From Coix lacryma-jobi var. lacryma-jobi (taxonomy: Eukaryota > Streptophyta > Magnoliopsida > Poales > Poaceae): a stretch of 64,000 nucleotides of DNA. The DNA is taken from NCBI GenBank assembly GCA_009763385.1, contig CM019822.1, positions 14,752,252-14,816,251 of the forward strand, in the 5' to 3' direction. The position numbers were made by a program, and so were the translations under genes. This document shows, one piece after another, positions 45,765 to 57,437 of the stretch (its first letter is position 1; the number at the start of each line of letters is the position of its first letter). Under the pieces are notes generated by a model. That model made no database searches and had not been told where the DNA came from. It was given only the letters and a program-made list of their open reading frames with translations.

Positions 45765-48700
45765 TGTAACACCCGGTTTTCCGAAGAATACCAAGTGCTC
45801 ACTATATGTGTGCCCAGGAAGTCCACAAGACACATATAGCAACAAATATGGAAATTACCAAAGACAATGTTTTATTATATATCGAAACATAGATACAACA
45901 AGACTTACATCTATTACAAAGCATAGCGGAAACTAGTCTTCGGGACTCCAAACTCCACAGGGACGGTTGACTGGGGGAACACTTGCCTAGAACTCTTGGA
46001 ACATCTTCTGTAACTTCTCTCTTGAATCCACCATCTGGTACCCATCCGGGATTTTCATAGGTTGTACGCAAAGCAAGGGTGAGCGCACCATACTCAACAA
46101 GTATAACATGAGGGATGCAAGGCTCAAAAGGCTAGACACGGCTGAACTGCGGTTAGCATTTTAGTTGGTCATATTTTATTTATTACACCTATGTCTCTAG
46201 GTTATGCTTAAGCTCCCATGGTGAAAGTATAATTAAGTATCATCAAGATTATCATCACCCACAAAATTTTATAGAACTGTCTCAAAAAGGATCCAGGCCG
46301 CTCATGACCGAGAGCACGGCTGATATATCAGTTTATTCTTAACTCTGCAGAGTGTGTACAACTTTACCCACGAGTCGTAATTGCCCTTTTGCCCGAGGTG
46401 ATCAGCCTCTTGACTCACTACCAAGGTAAGTCGGCAGGGATCACTACGAAGCCTTTCCAAAGTTGGTCTAACAAGTCGTAGCCGCTAAGGTTTCAGTCTC
46501 CCAAGAGTTATGAACAACCTCCCCACTAAGGTAACCCTCTATCCTCCAAAGAAATTACCCTAGTGGGACCGGGCCATAACTACATGGTACCCACCTCTTG
46601 CCCTTTCGGTAAGCTTACTGACGAGCTAGAACACTCAGAGTAACTTAGCTAAGACCAGAGCCATGTAGTCCTCATGTTGTACTGTAAATCCTAGGTTGCC
46701 GCTTTAAGATTCAGAACCACATTTGTTCCATAAATCTTAATCAGATTATCACTTTAATATTTGGTATTTGCAGGCTAAGCGAACTACCCATATGCACAAC
46801 TCAAGGTACAAGGAATACAGGATGACAAGTTCTAGGTAAAATCTCTAGGGGTTTATCATATTAGACACATGTGCATATGAAAAAGTGATTAATGGTTGCT
46901 GGGTAACAAAGGAACTCATGTTACACTTGCCTTCCAAAAACTCGTGTTGACGGTTCCACTTCTTCAAAGATCTGCTTCACACGACCACCTTGGACTGCTC
47001 AAACTCTAAACGGGATCAAAGGCAACCACACAAGCATCCATTCCCAAACATTACATGCAAACAAATAATATTTCTATTAGAACAGTACACCAAATAGTAC
47101 TAAAACAAGGTAAAAAGCTTATCAAACTATTCTACGAATTTCTACGAACACGTGAGCGCAAGAATCACTCTAATCGGATCTAAAACGAGAAAGTTATAAA
47201 GAAAACAAGTTTCAGGGGCACTTTTATAAATAAAACTCATTTTCTGGGGGCTAACTCGCGAAAACCGAGGGCCTAAACGCGATTAAACGTAGCCGGGAGG
47301 GGCTAGCACGCGTAACAGCAGGGTCTGGACGGTGGGTTCGAAAACCAGAAAGCTCAGGGTCTAAACCGTAAGAAAACAGGACTAAAAAGAAATTCTTTTG
47401 AACTAGCTTGGACCGTGGGTTGATTTTCGTGAAGAGGAGGGGCTTTTCTGCAAAAGCGACGGCTACTGCTGCGCAGGCGCTGACGCGGCGCCACGCGGCG
47501 CGTTGCGACTGGGCGGGTTCACCAGCTTGCGGTGGACCACGCGCGCGGCTCGGGTTCACGAGCCCGTGGACTAGGCTTATACCCCTTCGGGGTTTACTTC
47601 TAATCTCGGCCGCTCAGATGCAGATCGGATGGCGCTGAGCGGGTAACAGCGGCGCGGCGGCGGTGGAGACGCGGTGGGGACGCCGGCGCACGGCGGCGCC
47701 ATGGATGGGTTCGGGAACTCGCGTTCCGAGGGCTCCCGGCTTCGGTGGGCTGCGCGGATAGCATCAGAGCGGAGCGGGGAAGACGGCGAGCATGTTGGTG
47801 GGCTCGGTTTCAGCAGAGGGTCTCACCACGACGAGGACGGTGGCGGAGTGGATCTGGAGAGGAAAAATACACTGTGAGCTCGATTACGCGCTTACGAAAC
47901 AAAGGAAAGTGGCACGGGGCTCCTTGGGTGTCCGCGGCGTCACCTGGAGAGGCTCGGATGGGGCTCAAGGCGGCCGGTGAAGGCTCTGCGACGGCGGTGC
48001 AGCGAGGGGGTGCGAGCGGGGTGCGAGGGGAAGGTCTTGGGGCTTCGTCCCAGGCTTTATAGGGCTCGGAGAGGAGCAGAGGCGGCCGGGAGTGCTCCAC
48101 CGAGGGTCGATTGATGGCCGAGTGGCCTTGAATGCCACTCCGCGGCGGTTTACGGAAGGGAGAAGGCGGCGGCGGCGCGGACGCCGAGCGACGCGGGGTA
48201 GGAGAAAGGTCCATCGCTGACGGGTGGGGCTAGGGTGGCAGGCGGGGTCGGTGCGGCTGACACGCGGGGCCGAGCCGTCAGCGGGCGAGGGCGATCGAGC
48301 GAGGCGCTCGCTGCGCGCTAGCGGCTTCCGGGCGAGGCGAGTGGGCCGCGGCGCTGCGCGCGCGAGGGGAAGGGAGCGGGCCGCGCAGAGGAGATTTGGG
48401 CCGAGCGGGCGCGGGGAGAAAGGAAGGGGGTGGGTTTTTAGGCGTGGGCCGGGGGCGAGCCGCGCGGAAGGAAAGAGGGGGAGCGGGTTAGGCCGCATCA
48501 CTGGCTGGGCTGAAAGGGTGAGGGGAGGGGAAAGGAGAAAAGAAAGACTTTTTCTTTTAAACTCTTTTGAAAACTTGCCCAAATTCAAATCAAATTTGAA
48601 TTTGAACCACCCAGCACTATTCCTACACTCAAACAAATATTATGCTCCAGCATGAATGCAACAAAATGTTTTTTAAGCCCTAGGGTTCATTTTAATAATT

Positions 48701-48796
48701 CAAAAATTATTATTTGACCTAGGTTAAATGCTCAGAAAATTAAATAAATCTCAAAGTTATTACTAAATTTGGAAAATGAAATTTTAGGGTGTCACA
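45765..48796 (-). repeat. 5' LTR of element E (undisturbed copy)
   Basis: This 3032-bp LTR shows the empty sites for D (near 47688-47700) and F (near 48347-48356). Minus-strand TATA-like CCTATAAAG is at 48055-48063. It ends in CA/TG termini next to TSD ATTCA. Confidence 0.92.
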
Positions 48797-48801
48797 ATTC
48801 A

Positions 48802-49593
48802 CTAAGCATGATTTCAGTTAAAGCGTGTGCAAGCCACAAAAGCTACAACTTAGATAAGACCAGTTATTCAAACCATAACAATAGCATTTGCATGACATAT
48901 TCCAAATCTTATTCAGGTTTCAACTTGTTTAAGCAGATTTTATCAATTTTATTCATGGAATGGTTATTTAGGCAAGCATGTGACATTCAAAAGATATAGA
49001 ATTTAAGAACTGAATGTAAAGTGTAGGCTTGAGACATACCTTATTGGAGCGGGAGTCTCCCCCAAGCTGGCTTCTTGCTTGGTGAAGGGCCTTCATCTTT
49101 CTCGGTCGGAGCTCTTGTTCTCATTTTATTAAAAGGGAAACTATCTAATGTTGTGAAAAAGGGAAACTATCCTATCATGATATTTTATTGTTCTAGCTAA
49201 GTTGACATATACCTATGCATATAACTAATGATAACTGGTGATTTTTTTAGTTACATGCATGACATATGTTATTTATTTGAAAAAGGGAAAATGAAGGGAA
49301 AAATTAAAAATAAAACCATACCTTAGGTCCAAGGAGTTTCATCCTTATCGGGTGAATCTTCTTCCTTGGGCACTTCTTCTCTTAGTACTCCATCGGGTTC
49401 TTCTTCTTTTGGCACCTCTCCCTTGTTATGTGAATCACACAACTCAGGAGGTGGTTCTTTCTTTCTGTTTCACCTTGTTCTTGGGCGCCTCTTCTTGGTA
49501 CGAACGGGTTTTGCTACCTGCATGTTAGCGGTATATGCGGGACCACGGGAGAAGGAGAATATTTCCTTCCTCCCTCCTAATGTCATTTGAATT
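48802..49593 (-). other. C: region after protease, pol deleted
   Basis: Minus-strand frames from about 49590 to 49330 give a Lys/Arg-rich and then acidic tail (EVPKEEEPDGVLREEVPKEE) with stops, as often follows Athila protease. RT and integrase would come next but are missing. A PPT-like CAGCTTGGGGGAGACTCCC lies on the minus strand near 49056-49074. The remainder is AT-rich non-coding DNA. Confidence 0.6.
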
Positions 49594-50004
49594 TTACCAC
49601 TTCCCATATATGCAAGCATTAACAGTATTCAAGAAGGGTCTACCTAAGATTAGAGGCACATCTTTCCTATTTCTCATATCTAGTATTATGAAATCAGCAG
49701 GAACATAGGAGACTCTAATACGAACAAGTAAATCATTAACTATTCCTTCTACATAGCAAGTGGATTGATCAGCCAGCACAACATAGGCAGATGTGGATGA
49801 CATGGGTGGAAAGAACGAGTTTTCATAAAAATCTTTAGATAGAATATTCACACTCGATCCTAAATCACACATGGCATTTTTAAAGACTTCACCAAAAATT
49901 GAGCATCTAATTATGGGACTACCAGGATCAACCTTTTTAACAGTCATGGTTTGATCTTCATAATAGTTAAAATATTTTATTTCAACCATATTAGCAGCTT
50001 CCAT
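49594..50004 (-). pseudogene. C: Athila-type aspartic protease
   Basis: The frame contains FKNAMCDLGSSVNILSKDFY, the Athila-type active site (D-L-G-S/A-S), then VRVSYVPADFIILDM-like sequence and PLILGRPFLNTVNACI, the flap and C-terminal ILGRPFL motif. The length is near that of the usual domain. It would cut Gag-Pol. Upstream it is out of frame with gag. Confidence 0.85.
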
Positions 50005-50212
50005 GTCAGGTTTAGCAGGAATTTTGCCAGTTTCAAAAGATGGTATGATAGCAGCAAGTTGAGCTAATTGGGTTTCTACATCTTATTAAAGCTTAATTGA
50101 TTTTTCAGAGCAGATGAGAAATCTTCCAATTTAGCATTTATATTCTCAAGGGTTTTATCATTCGCCATTAATCTCTCTTTCAAGAAATCATTAGTTTTAC
50201 CTTGTGAGTAAA

Positions 50213-51190
50213 CTAAATTTTCAGGAATGAGAAATTATCAGAATTATGAAAATTAGAGCGAGGGAATGAATTGTTATCTTGAGAATTGGAGTGCTGATTC
50301 CATCCTTGATTCTGTTGACGGAAACCGTTGTTGTTGTTGATGAAGTTCAAATCTTCATGTAGCTCGGGGCAGTGGTTCCCAGAATGTCCGGTTTCTCCAC
50401 AGACTTCACAAGTCATGTAGGATTCCAGAGATTGGACACTCTCTTGTTGGTTCATCTTCTCACAGCTGCCCAGCTTCTTTGCCAGTAGGTCCACCTTGGC
50501 CACGATCATGTCGGCCTTCTTAAGGGAATGCATTCCTCACTTACGGGGTTGTAGTCTTTGGTCATTCCATCCTTGGTTCGACACCATCTTCTCTATGAGA
50601 GCCTTAGCATCTGCAACATTCAGAGAAAAGAATGCACCGCCGGCGGCAGCATCCAAATGGCTTCTAGAGAGTGGGGTTAGGCCAGGGTAGAAGTTCTGGA
50701 TCAATAGCCAGTCCTTCATACCATGGTGCGGACAAGCAGCGACATACTCTTGCAACCTCTCCCAAGCCTCGAGAATAGTTTCCTTGGCTTGTTGCGTAAA
50801 GCTGGAGATTTTGTTGCGAAGAGCATTCGTCTTGCCCAAAGGAAAGAATTTGGCGAGAAAAGCATTGGAACACTTGTCCCATGTGTCTACAGCATTGCGA
50901 TCGGTATAGAACCATTGCTTCGCTTTTCCTAGCAAAGAGAAAGGAAAGAGACGAAGACGGATGGCTTCTTGGGTTATCCCTTTAATGGTGAAGGTGCCGC
51001 AAATCTCCAAGAATTGTTGGAGGTGAGCATTGGCATCCTCATGAGCCTTGCCACAGAACGGGCTAGCTTGGACCATCGTGATCAGAGCCGGTTTTAACTC
51101 AAAATTGAGATTGGCATCGATCACGTCTGGTTCTATCGCTACATTAGCGACAGAAGGAGCAGAAAACTCACGAATGGTCTTATTGCCCAT
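50213..51190 (-). pseudogene. C: Athila-type gag
   Basis: The start is the ATG at 51190 (MGNKTIREFSAPSVANVA). The longer frame to 51418 begins in the LTR. Capsid motifs are KAHEDANAHLQQFLEICGTF, LRLFPFSLLGKAKQWFY, WDKCSNAFLAKFFP, ILEAWERLQEYVAACP and FYPGLTPLSRSHLDAAAGG. One in-frame TGA lies near 50537. The same frame then goes on with MHSLKKADMIVAKVDLL and the knuckle CEVCGETGHSGNHC before being lost at 50213. This is the best preserved gypsy Gag in the window. Confidence 0.88.
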
Positions 51191-51351
51191 CGTGAAGATA
51201 GAACGAGATAAGAAAGAAAGAAGTTGAAGAAGATGAAGGAAAAAGATAAGAAGAGTTAAGGAAAGAAAGAATGGGGTAAGATGGGATTCGCTAAGCGGAA
51301 GCTTAAGCGAAGATAAATTCGACACGGACTCAACCGATACACCGATTGCCT

Positions 51352-51369
51352 TCCCCGGCAACGGCGCCA
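51352..51369 (-). other. Primer binding site of element C
   Basis: Minus-strand TGGCGCCGTTGCCGGGGA lies four bases from the LTR, the Athila/Calypso-type primer site. Confidence 0.87.
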
Positions 51370-51373
51370 GAAA

Positions 51374-53303
51374 TGCTTCTTGGTAGTTCTTAGCTTCACT
51401 AAAGATAGAGCTAGGCAACTATCCCCGGTAACGGCCCAGAAATGCTTGTTGGCAGTTGCTAATGTCGTTACTAGGAGTAGACTATGGAGTCTATCCCCGG
51501 CAACGGCGTTAGAAGTGCTTGAAGCAAGACCGATCGCTATACCTAAAGGAGTGGAGCTAAAGCAGCTATCTACTAATGCCAAGCAGGGTTGTCAATCCCG
51601 ACACTAGTAGGAGCTCGCTAGAGAGATTGCAATCTACCAGGAGGAGATTCTGCAAGCGCACAGAACTATCGTAGTAGCACTTCGCCTGGGAGTACCAGCA
51701 GGTGTCGATTTATTTGATCCCAAGGGAAGGCTAGGGTGGTGTATGAGTTGAGTCAAGGAGGGGATGAGAGTCGAAGAAATGAGAAAAAGGAAGAGGGGAG
51801 AAGGGAAGATGAAAGGCTAGAAAGAATATGTGGGTGGATAGGTAAGGATGAAATGGATGGCTAAGGTAAGGTGGATGGATAGGTAGATAAATGGAATAGG
51901 ATATCTAAGGGTAACTAAGATAACTAACTACTCCTAGATAACTACAAAGCAAGATAACTACGAAGCAAGACAGTTACGAAGCAAGGCAGGCAAAAGTCAA
52001 TAAAGCAACTAAGTTGAGTATAGTTTTATTCCTATCTTATCAAGTATCGAGGCGTACTAACCTTTACCACTTACTTAGGTTGAACGCTAGCACAACGAGC
52101 CTTACTGTTAAACTGGGCCAACTACGTGGTGGAATTCAAGGCGCACAGGGCTTTCACCACCTGCTTGCTACCACAGCTATCCGGGGGTCCAGCCGTATCT
52201 GAAGGTAGGTATATAACTAAGCACCACGCTTAACTATATTCTTACTATCTCTATCATCCTAGCTTTGAATAGAGACACCCTTGCGGACGTCAGAGCAAAT
52301 ACTTGACTTAATAAGATAAACACTAAACTAACTAAGCAACCTATTGGCAAAGATCAAACACTAAGCTCACTAGAGATTAACTACTATGGCTAAGTGAATT
52401 GAACTGTAGGATAGCTAGGCACTCAAGCAATCAATCAAGTATACCACTCAATACTGATAAGTAGAATAAAGTAATACTTGAAATAATGAACTAGAATATA
52501 GTAAGTGCTTGAGTAACAAGAGCAAAACCTGAACTGGAGATGAAGGAAGACTCTTCCTAGCTCCAGGACCGATCACTCGCACGCCTCTACTCTTGAGCTA
52601 AGCCTTGAGCAGCGCTTCCGCGAGGGCAAGGATGCCTTGCTCTACTAGCTATCTACTTGCCTAAGCTCTCTGAGCTTCTAACCTAACTCTCACTTGCTTC
52701 TCTTGCTTTGCTTCTCTTGGTGTGTGATGGTGTAAATGAAGTGTTGCCACTAGGGGGGTATTTATAGCCTTGAGGAGTGAGGGGGGTACTTATAGGGGGC
52801 AGCCAACCGACCTAGGGTTAGGTCAGGTTGCGGGCGCCACCCCCTACTGGCGCTGGATGCACCGTCCTTGATCCTACGGCCTCCAGGTGGTTGTCCAAGT
52901 CGGTTGCATGTCAAAGCAACCGACTTAGGTCATGATCCACGCCACTCCCCTCTGTAGCCGTCCGATGCCACTAACCTAGTGACCAAGGGCCAAGATTTGG
53001 CCTTGGGGAAGTCACACAGATCAGTGACATGGCAGGGGAGGAGGTTTGGGCCAACCCAAGTGGCGGGCGCCACCTAGAGGTGGCGGGCACCACCCCCCTA
53101 GGCCCATTGGGGCCCTGGTGAGTGGGTTTGGCCTCTGGTGGTTCAAATGTCCAAATTTGGTCCAAATTCCTGCATTCAAATAAAAATCTATGGACATGTG
53201 GAATTTGGTTAGTTTGAAACCTATTTGACTACATATCATGCCTTTTTGGTGGACTTTAGGGTCAAATGTTGATGGTAAAATAGGTGTTTAAGGACCATCA
53301 ACA
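51374..53303 (-). repeat. 5' LTR of element C
   Basis: This 1930-bp LTR is paired with 15767-17688. A minus-strand TATA box CTATAAATACCCCC is near 52755-52769. The right end CATCAACA is followed by TSD GACGA and G gag. Confidence 0.9.
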
Positions 53304-53878
53304 GACGATCATCGCGAAAGGTTCAGGGATAATCGCCGCCCTAACCGAAGGTTCGACAGCCGAGATGAAAGAAGAAGACATCCAAACCCCGGTCGAACAC
53401 CGGGTAATGAAGTTAATAACACCAAGGCCGGAGGCAAGCGCAACTATGATTCAGCGTACTCCAAGATCCTGAAGCAAGATTGCCCGGCGCACCCTGGCAT
53501 AGGACACACAATGGAGGAGTGCAGGGGGTTTAAAGCCATATTTTGCAATGGCTCGAAGAAACAACGCCCCGACACTGAAGACGACCCTCCGAAGCGACGC
53601 GAGGGAAAAGGTCCTCCAGAAGAGGATGAAGACGACCAGGACCCAAGACGAAACCCGAAGCACGGAGGCTTCAGAGAAGCCGAAAAGTCCGTGCGAACCA
53701 TATTCGGTGGGAAAGCAATCCTGGCCGATAAAAGAGTCTGCAAGCTAATCGAGCGTGCAGTCTACTCCGTCGACCGAGTTGACGAGAGGATATCAGACCC
53801 CAACTACTTGGCCTGGTCACACCAAGAAATTTCATTGAGCAGAGCTGATCAGTGGGCCAGGGTTCCTAAACAAACTCT
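53304..53878 (+). pseudogene. G: end of gag and start of protease, truncated
   Basis: The frame resumes after C with DDHRERFRDNRRPNRRFDSR, a basic region, then CPAHPGIGHTMEEC (a knuckle-like C-H-H-C pattern), ECRGFKAIF, an acidic linker, and VRTIFGGKAILADKRVCKLI and FSRADQW-type sequence leading into protease. It ends near 53878, before any D-S/T-G site, where B1 copia sequence begins. Confidence 0.78.
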
Positions 53879-55527
53879 GCTTCAACGGACTCTGCTTCTT
53901 CAGCAACTCCTCCAAGGGCTTGTGCACCATGGCCCTGGACGAAGAGGACTCCAAGTGCCAGGCAAAGGACGCCGATGACACCGACGACGACGACGACGAT
54001 GATGCTTCTGAGGTATCAAACTCTTCTCTTGTCGATCATCTTACTGGTGAGCGCGATTCTCTTGTCGACATAGTTCTTGGTCAGGACAAGCAACTCAAGC
54101 GAGCTATCCGAGAGCGCAACGAGTTTAAGGCTAAGATGAATGAGGTGCTTAAGGAGCTTGAGTTCACTAGGTCCGAGGTGAAGGTGACCAATGTGGAGGA
54201 GTGTGAGGAGTGAACGATGCATATGACAAACTTTGCCACCCTGCAAACCAAGTATGCCTCTTTGATTGAGGTGTATGATGAGCTGAAGAGTAGGCTAGAC
54301 TTGGTGGGTGATTGCAAAGAGTGTCCCTCCCTGAAGAAGGAGCTGGAGGAAGTGAAGGCGAGGCCTTCTCTGCTGGGTGCATGCAAGCTTTGTCCTAGCT
54401 TGCGAACTGAGCTGGCAGAAGTTAATGCCAAGCTTGCTGAAGCCTTGAAGGCCAGCTCAGTCAGCACCTTGTTCGCTCCATGTGAGCGATGCGTAGGGTT
54501 GGAGCTTGAGATTGCCAACTGTCTACATGATAGGATGCAAACCGGGGAGGAAAACACATACCTCCGGTCCATCCTGAGTTGGGTGTCATGCAGTGAGCCG
54601 CAGTTGGGCATGATGATCAGTCAGTTCAAGAGGGGAACTGATTGCTCGGGAGTAGGCTTTGCTTCAGGTGGGAAGGGCGCTAGTAGCTTTGGCAAGATCG
54701 GTGAGTTTAGTGGAGTGAGCCCTAGTGAGAAGCCATCCTCTATCCCTAAGCTTACCAAGATCACCCCACCTGAGCCTCCGAAACCTATCACCAAGGATGG
54801 CATCCTTGATGAACCTCTCAAGGCTCCACCTCACAAGCAAGTGTGGGTTCCCAAACCTAACCATCTTAGGAACACACTTGACACCCTTCCTGACGTCTCT
54901 AGTAATCCCCTTCTGAGAGGCAAGCAGCCAGCCAGAGTGAACAACCCTCGCAACCCTAGGAACCAACAACCCAAGAGAGTGGTGAGGTTCGAGTGCGAGT
55001 ATTGTCACCGTGAGGGTCACCTAGCTGATTTCTGCTTTCGGAGGAAGAGAGACGCTAGGAAGGAGTTGGAGCTGAACAACCAGGCCAGGCACCACCCTCT
55101 CCACGGTGTGCAAGGTCGGGGAGTTCAGAGGCAGGGCGCTAGACCTGGAGGTGCACCTCCTCAGGTTGCTAGGCCCCAGGCAGCTAGGCCACGGGGTGGT
55201 GGTTGTGCCCGTCGCGGCTCTGGTCGTCCTCAATATGACTGTGAGCCGAGTGTAAGAGGCTTTGCTGCTCAGTCCCATTGCGGACCACCTTTTCAGTATG
55301 GTGGTGATCACTTTGCTCAGATGGGACAAGTAGGTCAGTTTGGAGGTTTTCCGTTCCATAGCGGACCACCCTTTCAGGTTGGTGGTGATCGCTATCCACC
55401 CATGGGACGAGGAAAGCTTGGTGTTGCTACTAACACTTTTTCTGGGCCTATGACACAGCACCGGTATCCTTCTCAGTATACTAACCCCAGTGTTGTGTCA
55501 TATGCTCATTTCTTGCCTTTCTATTGA
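53879..55527 (+). pseudogene. B1 copia gag, segment 3
   Basis: After the deletion junction the frame gives FCTMALDEEDSKCQAK-type sequence, an Asp run, a coiled-coil stretch (NEFKAKMNEVLKELEFTRSE) and a TGA at 54211-54213 where B2 has TGC. The same frame continues to 55527. It holds paired Cys motifs (CKECPSLKKELEEV, CKLCPSLRTELAEV, CERCVGLELEI), KQVWVPKPNHLRN, the knuckle CEYCHREGHLADFC and a Gly/Gln/Pro-rich tail. Pol follows in the -1 frame. This long Gag with extra C-terminal parts is Sirevirus-like. Confidence 0.85.
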
Positions 55528-56123
55528 TGCAGGAACTTCGGTTGGAGAACATGTGGCTCATGGATTCCGGGTGTTCGCGCCACATGACCGGAAAGAAGGA
55601 ATGGTTCTCTAGCCTTAGCCCCGTGATGCACAAGGAGTACATCACTTTCGGGGATAACAGTAGAGGTAAGGTTGTTTCTCATGGAGCTATTCGGCTCAAT
55701 GAGAACTTTGTTCTTAAGGATGTTGCTTTGGTTTCTAACTTGCATTACAATTTGCTTTCTGTTTTGCAACTTCTTGAGGATGATTATGAAGTGCGCTTTA
55801 AGAAGGGTTTGAGTCGTGTGTTAGACCCTCGGGGAGATCTTATTTGTTGGATCGTTCCTTTTGGCCGTGTTTTCAGAGCCGATTTCTCTCGTTCTTTCGG
55901 CTCTGCTAGATGTTTGATGACTGGTCCTTCTTCTGATTTGTGGAAGTGGCATAGGAGGCTCGGTCACTTGAGTTTTGACTTGCTTGCAAGACTTAGCTCA
56001 CTTGGCCTAATCCAAGGATTGCCCAAGCTTAAGTTTCAGAAGGACCTTGTTTGTCATCCTTGTCGTCACGGGAAGATGGTTGCTGCTTCTCACCCACCTG
56101 TTACTCAGGTGATCACAAAGTGA
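55524..56123 (+). pseudogene. B1: protease and GAG-pre-integrase
   Basis: The frame contains MWLMDSGCSRHMTGKKEWF (DSG protease active site), YITFGDNSRGKVVSHG, LKDVALVSNLHYNLLSVLQL and then WKWHRRLGHLSFDLLARLS with CHPCRHGKM, the HHCC zinc domain. It ends at a TGA (56121-56123) where family members have Arg, consistent with a CGA-to-TGA change; the same frame continues into integrase. It overlaps the gag stop in the -1 frame, so expression by -1 frameshifting is possible, but I see no canonical slippery heptamer. Confidence 0.87.
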
Positions 56124-56141
56124 CCTGGCGAGCTTTTACAC

Positions 56142-57437
56142 ATGGACACAGTTGGTCCAGCTCGGGTCTGCTCAGCGGGTGGGAAGTGGTACGTTCTAGT
56201 GATCGTTGACGATTTTTCGAGGTACTCTTGGGTGTTCTTTATGGAGGGTAAGGATGAAGCTTTTCCTTTTGCTCGCGATTTGATTCTGAGGTTGAAAATT
56301 GAGTTACCCCCTGATACCATTAGAGCTATTGAAAGCGACAATGGAACTGAGTTTGATAACTCTCAGTTTGCCTTTTTCTGTTCTTCTAATGGAATCGAGC
56401 ATCAGTTTTCTTCTCCTTATGTCCCCCAGCAGAACGGTGTTGTTGAGCGCAAGAACCGGACCCTTGTTGAGATGGCCAGGACGATGCTCGATGAGCATAG
56501 GACTCCTAGGCATTTTTGGGCCGAGGCGATCAACACCGCTTGCGATGTTTCAAATCGCATTTTTCTTCGGGCCTTCATGAAGAAAACTTCTTATGAGTTG
56601 TGTTTTGGACGGGTACCCAAGGTGTCTCATTTTCGGGTGTTTGGGTGCAAGTGCTTTATCCTGAAGCAAGGAAATTTGGACAAATTTGAATCTCGCTCTG
56701 CTGATGGGGTGTTTCTTGGTTATGCTTCTTATTCACGTGCTTATCGAGTTCTTAACCTGGAGACTAACCAGATAGTGGAGACCTGCAAGGTCACATTTGA
56801 TGAGACTATGCCTTGTGTTTCTTCTGCTTTTGATGTTGCAGGAGAACAGGAGCTGGGAGAGACCATCTTTGTGGAGGAGCAGGAGAATGCCGATTGGGGT
56901 GATCCTGAGCCAACTCCACTAGCTGCCCCCGTCGACCCTGCGACGACTACTTCAACTCGAGGACCCGATCCCATGATGTCTTATTCTTGGGGTCCTCGAG
57001 AGCCACCTCTCCAGCGAGCACCCGCTGCACCTGAGGGAGCGATAGCATCTGGCGAGGGGGAGGCGACCTCAGCGAGGCAAGCGCCTCGGAGCGTTCAGCA
57101 AGTTGACCCCCCGTGGCAGATGATCGGCGGCATCGACCAGCGAGTCACGCGGTCGCGAGCGTATGAAATCTCTCACTTTGCTCATTCTGCATTCATTGCT
57201 TCTTTTGAGCCCAAAAATGTTGGACACGCACTTTCTGATCCTAACTGGGTCAATGCCATGCATGAGGAGCTAGAAAACTTTGAGCAAAACCAAGTTTGGA
57301 CCCTAGTTCCACCTCCACCAGAATGCCACCCTATAGGTACAAAATGGGTTTTCAAAAACAAAGAGGGTGAGGATGGGATGGTAGTAAGGAACAAGGCTAG
57401 GCTAGTAGCCCAGGGATTCTGCCAGAAAGAAGGATAG
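56142..57437 (+). pseudogene. B1: integrase and RT N terminus
   Basis: The integrase core is complete: MDTVGPARV (Asp), VDDFSRYSWVFFM, IESDNGTEFDN (Asp) and QQNGVVERKNRTLVEMAR (Glu), so the D,D,E triad is present. The C-terminal part has GCKCFILKQGNLDKFESRS and GVFLGYASYSRAYRVLN. A proline-rich linker leads to the RT start ([45 protein letters not shown]). The frame ends at TAG 57435-57437 because of a frameshift just before. Confidence 0.9.

Larger units (their letters stand above)
18873..48796 (-). mobile_element. Tekay-like element E with a tiny internal region, hosting D and F
   Basis: The element lies between two ATTCA copies (18868-18872 and 48797-48801). Read on the minus strand it has a 5' LTR (48796-45765), a primer site, an internal region of only about 600 bp, a PPT and a 3' LTR (45158-18873) that was later split by D and F. 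With the inserts and their duplicated targets removed, the left LTR sums to about 3.03 kb, like the right one. The only coding remnant is the end of a chromodomain, which places it near Tekay/Del chromoviruses. It must depend on proteins from another element. Confidence 0.9.
15767..53303 (-). mobile_element. Athila-like gypsy element C (non-autonomous), hosting E, D and F
   Basis: The element lies between two GACGA copies (15762-15766 and 53304-53308). Its ends are TGTTGG and CATCAACA. The LTRs are about 1.92 kb; the primer site and gag are at the right, so it reads on the minus strand. The internal region, once element E is removed, is only about 3.8 kb and has gag, a protease and non-coding DNA. 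RT, RNase H and integrase are absent. The primer site TGGCGCCGTTGCCGGGGA and the Gag and protease sequences are of the Athila type. Confidence 0.87.
13224..53878 (+). mobile_element. Gypsy element G, 3' truncated
   Basis: The 5' LTR (13224-13748), primer site and gag lie left of element C, and the end of gag with the start of protease lies right of it (53304-53878). The element then stops and B1 resumes. There is no protease active site, RT, integrase or 3' LTR, so a deletion removed most of G together with some 45 bp of flanking B1 gag. The Gag type and the primer site suggest a Tat-like gypsy element. Confidence 0.85.

Noticed and set aside
55500..55530. Programmed -1 frameshift site between B1 gag and pol
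   Set aside because: Pol is in the -1 frame, but no canonical slippery heptamer or clear downstream structure is visible, and B1 has many random frameshifts.
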